A stretch of DNA of 64,000 bases. Origin: an uncultured Pelagibacteraceae bacterium (GTDB lineage Bacteria > Pseudomonadota > Alphaproteobacteria > Pelagibacterales > Pelagibacteraceae). The stretch's first letter is position 1. Each line of letters begins with the position of its first letter. Shown piece after piece: positions 62,429 through 64,000 of the stretch. A model generated the notes under the pieces. That model had not been told where the DNA came from and made no database searches. It saw only the letters and a program-made list of their open reading frames with translations. Where the stretch lies: NCBI GenBank assembly GCA_902596675.1, contig CACJUO010000006.1:1-64000 (forward strand), written 5' to 3'. The translations under genes were made by a program, and so were the position numbers.

Positions 62429-63136
62429 TTATTTTATCAAACTTCTCTTTAATTTATTAAAGTTATCGTTGGCTTGAAAATAATCGTCTTGTCTTCCTAT
62501 ATCAAACCAAATTCTATTGTGATTGTGTGTATTAATTTTTTTTTTTAATTCTAATAGATTCAAGACTAGATTATCAAAACCATAAAATTTATTTTTTGGT
62601 ATAAATTTTAAAATTTTATAATTTAGTGCATAAATACCCATGCTAACTTTAAACTTATATTTCGGTTTTTCCGAAAAATTAAGCACATGATTCTTTTTCA
62701 CATTCAAAACACCATAGTCAATCTTTTGATTTCGATTAAATGTAGCTATTGTAAATAAATTTTTATTTTTGATATGTTTTTTTAAAAAATTTGAATAATT
62801 AATATCTGTTAATATATCTCCGTTCATAACTATAAAGTCATCTCTTAAATTTTTAACCAAATGAAGTGGTCCCATAGTACCAAGTTTTTTTTTTTCATAG
62901 ACATAGTCAATTTTAATTCCATGCTTTTCACCATTTCCAAAAAAAGATTTTATTAAATTTGCTTTATAACCAACGGCTAGTGTAATTCTATTAAATTTGA
63001 ATTTTTTTAACTGCAAAATAATTAATTCTAGGATTGCATAATTTCCTATCGGCATTAAAGGTTTAGGCAAAACAAGAGTATATGGTCTTAATCTTGAACC
63101 TTCACCACCAGCAAGAATGATTGCATGTTTTATCAT
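62429..63136 (-). CDS. NDP-sugar pyrophosphorylase
   Basis: 235 aa nucleotidyltransferase. AIILAGGEGSRLRPYTLVLP with KPLMPIGN, metal-binding VMNGDILTDI, EKPKYKF and WFDIGRQDDYFQAND are complete. The form resembles PtmE, which guanylates glucosamine 1-phosphate in the Campylobacter legionaminic acid pathway, and also mannose-1-phosphate guanylyltransferases. Its coupling to the LegB-like gene (one-base overlap) favours the former. Specificity is inferred. Confidence 0.8.
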   Translation of the reverse strand: MIKHAIILAGGEGSRLRPYTLVLPKPLMPIGNYAILELIILQLKKFKFNRITLAVGYKANLIKSFFGNGEKHGIKIDYVYEKKKLGTMGPLHLVKNLRDDFIVMNGDILTDINYSNFLKKHIKNKNLFTIATFNRNQKIDYGVLNVKKNHVLNFSEKPKYKFKVSMGIYALNYKILKFIPKNKFYGFDNLVLNLLELKKKINTHNHNRIWFDIGRQDDYFQANDNFNKLKRSLIK

Positions 63137-64000
63137 TATAGTATGTAATTATTATGCTTGAACAATTCAATATTTTCTCTTTTCAAATACCATTTGATCG
63201 TTTTTCCAATGGCTATTTCTAGACCCTTTCTTCCTTTAAATTTAGGAGACCAATTTAATAATTTTAAAGATTTATTGTTATCAGAACATAGCCTGAAAAC
63301 TTCACTCGTTTTTGGCCTCATCCTAATTTTTTCATTTTTTATTTTGATTTTTTTTTTTATTTTTTTTGAAATTATATTAATAACTTCTTTGATACTTATT
63401 TCATAACCAGTTCCTAAATTAATTATCTCTCCATTTATTTTATTTTGGTCTGTTTTTAAAACACTCAAAAATCCTTCTATTGTGTCGTCTACAAAAGTGA
63501 AGTCTCTTGTTGGTTTTGTGGATCCAATCTTAATCACTTTATTTTGAATAGCTTGTGTAATTATTGTTGGTATAATTGCTCTCAATGATTGTCTAGGTCC
63601 AAAAGTATTAAATGGTCTTATTACTGTTATAGGCAAATCAAAAGATCTTTGATAAGAAAGTGCTAGTTGATCTGCACCAATTTTTGTTGCGGAATATGGT
63701 GAATAAGCTTGAACACTAACATTTTCGTCTAATGGCTGTTTTGGAGAATTTCCATATATTTCACTTGTTGATGTATGAACAAATAATTTAACTTTAGATC
63801 CTTTTTGTCTGCAAGATTCTAAGAGATTTAACGTACCAATTATATTTGTCTCAACATATGAGTGTGGAGACACATACGAATATGGAATACCAACCAAAGC
63901 TGCTAAATGAAAAATATAATTACAGTCTAGAGATATCCTATTTATCAAATGTGGATCGCGTATATCTAATTTTATAATTTCAAGATTTTTTTTTAAATTA
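63136..64000 (-). CDS. LegB-like NDP-sugar 4,6-dehydratase (5' end outside the window)
   Basis: Extended SDR lacking its N-terminal glycine motif because it runs off the right edge; the frame is open to 64000 with LEIIKLDIRDPHLINRIS before the internal Met. HLAALVGIPYSYVSPHSYVE, HTSTSEIYGNSP, the catalytic YSATKIGADQLAL and RPFNTFGPRQS match LegB, the 4,6-dehydratase that begins legionaminic acid synthesis. About 288 residues are visible. Confidence 0.82.
   Translation of the reverse strand, partial: NLKKNLEIIKLDIRDPHLINRISLDCNYIFHLAALVGIPYSYVSPHSYVETNIIGTLNLLESCRQKGSKVKLFVHTSTSEIYGNSPKQPLDENVSVQAYSPYSATKIGADQLALSYQRSFDLPITVIRPFNTFGPRQSLRAIIPTIITQAIQNKVIKIGSTKPTRDFTFVDDTIEGFLSVLKTDQNKINGEIINLGTGYEISIKEVINIISKKIKKKIKIKNEKIRMRPKTSEVFRLCSDNNKSLKLLNWSPKFKGRKGLEIAIGKTIKWYLKRENIELFKHNNYIL

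Noticed and set aside
1-64000. Insertion sequences, integrases, CRISPR arrays, toxin-antitoxin pairs or prophage genes
   Set aside because: None seen. No transposase or integrase motif and no regular repeat array; the island shows no mobility genes of its own despite its accessory nature.

Overview
The window reads as a chromosome segment from a SAR11-type alphaproteobacterium (Candidatus Pelagibacter or a close relative). The evidence is very low GC, genes packed end to end with overlaps or spacers of a few bases, an alphaproteobacterial gene order (tol-pal, yebC, zapA, then tkt-gap-pgk-fba-thiE-efp-suhB), an alphaproteobacterial TrcR regulator, a transhydrogenase split into three genes, and a 5S rRNA gene lying next to a large surface-glycan island. 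The taxon is inferred from gene content and composition; no database search was run.

Core part (1-20.9 kb). On the minus strand lie the complete Tol-Pal envelope system (tolQ, tolR, tolA, tolB, pal, cpoB), a RuvC-like nuclease, yebC, a YmdB-type phosphodiesterase, a 5-formyl-THF cyclo-ligase, zapA and a small coiled-coil gene. On the plus strand follow transketolase, GAPDH, PGK, class I FBP aldolase, a ThiE-like enzyme, EF-P, an inositol monophosphatase, L31, TrcR, S21 and the initiator tRNA. Back on the minus strand are a transaldolase-like enzyme, pntB/pntA2/pntA1, a short L36 gene and the 5S rRNA with its own promoter-like sequence. Details of note here are an apparent AUU start codon for rpsU, a predicted leaderless rpmE, and rpmJ starting 11 bases after the 5S gene.

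Island (20.9 kb to the right edge). More than 43 kb of extremely AT-rich genes make and decorate a cell-surface polysaccharide. Sugar donors that can be predicted are dTDP-4-keto-6-deoxyglucose (rfbA, rfbB) leading to a dTDP-3-amino-3,6-dideoxyhexose (fdtA/fdtB-like), GDP-L-fucose (gmd, fcl), GDP-L-galactose (a plant-like GDP-mannose 3,5-epimerase), and a nonulosonic (sialic-like) acid. Assembly genes include a WecA-like initiating transferase, many glycosyltransferases, and two Wzy/WaaL-like membrane proteins. Two MBOAT/SGNH acyltransferase pairs and several methyltransferases would add decorations. No flippase or ABC exporter is visible inside the window.

The most unusual parts are: (a) a five-gene plus-strand operon at 52.5-58.8 kb centred on an in-frame fusion of a complete FAD oxidoreductase with a complete NeuB-type synthase, together with a radical SAM protein, a DegT aminotransferase, an SDR and a Rossmann dehydrogenase, which suggests an uncharacterised nonulosonic-acid pathway; (b) a coupled VOC-FkbH-ACP-MBOAT-SGNH cassette at 42.3-47.1 kb that looks designed to load a glyceryl-type acyl group on a carrier protein and transfer it to a glycan; and (c) a protein with two GT26 (WecG/TagA) domains in tandem separated by a membrane segment.
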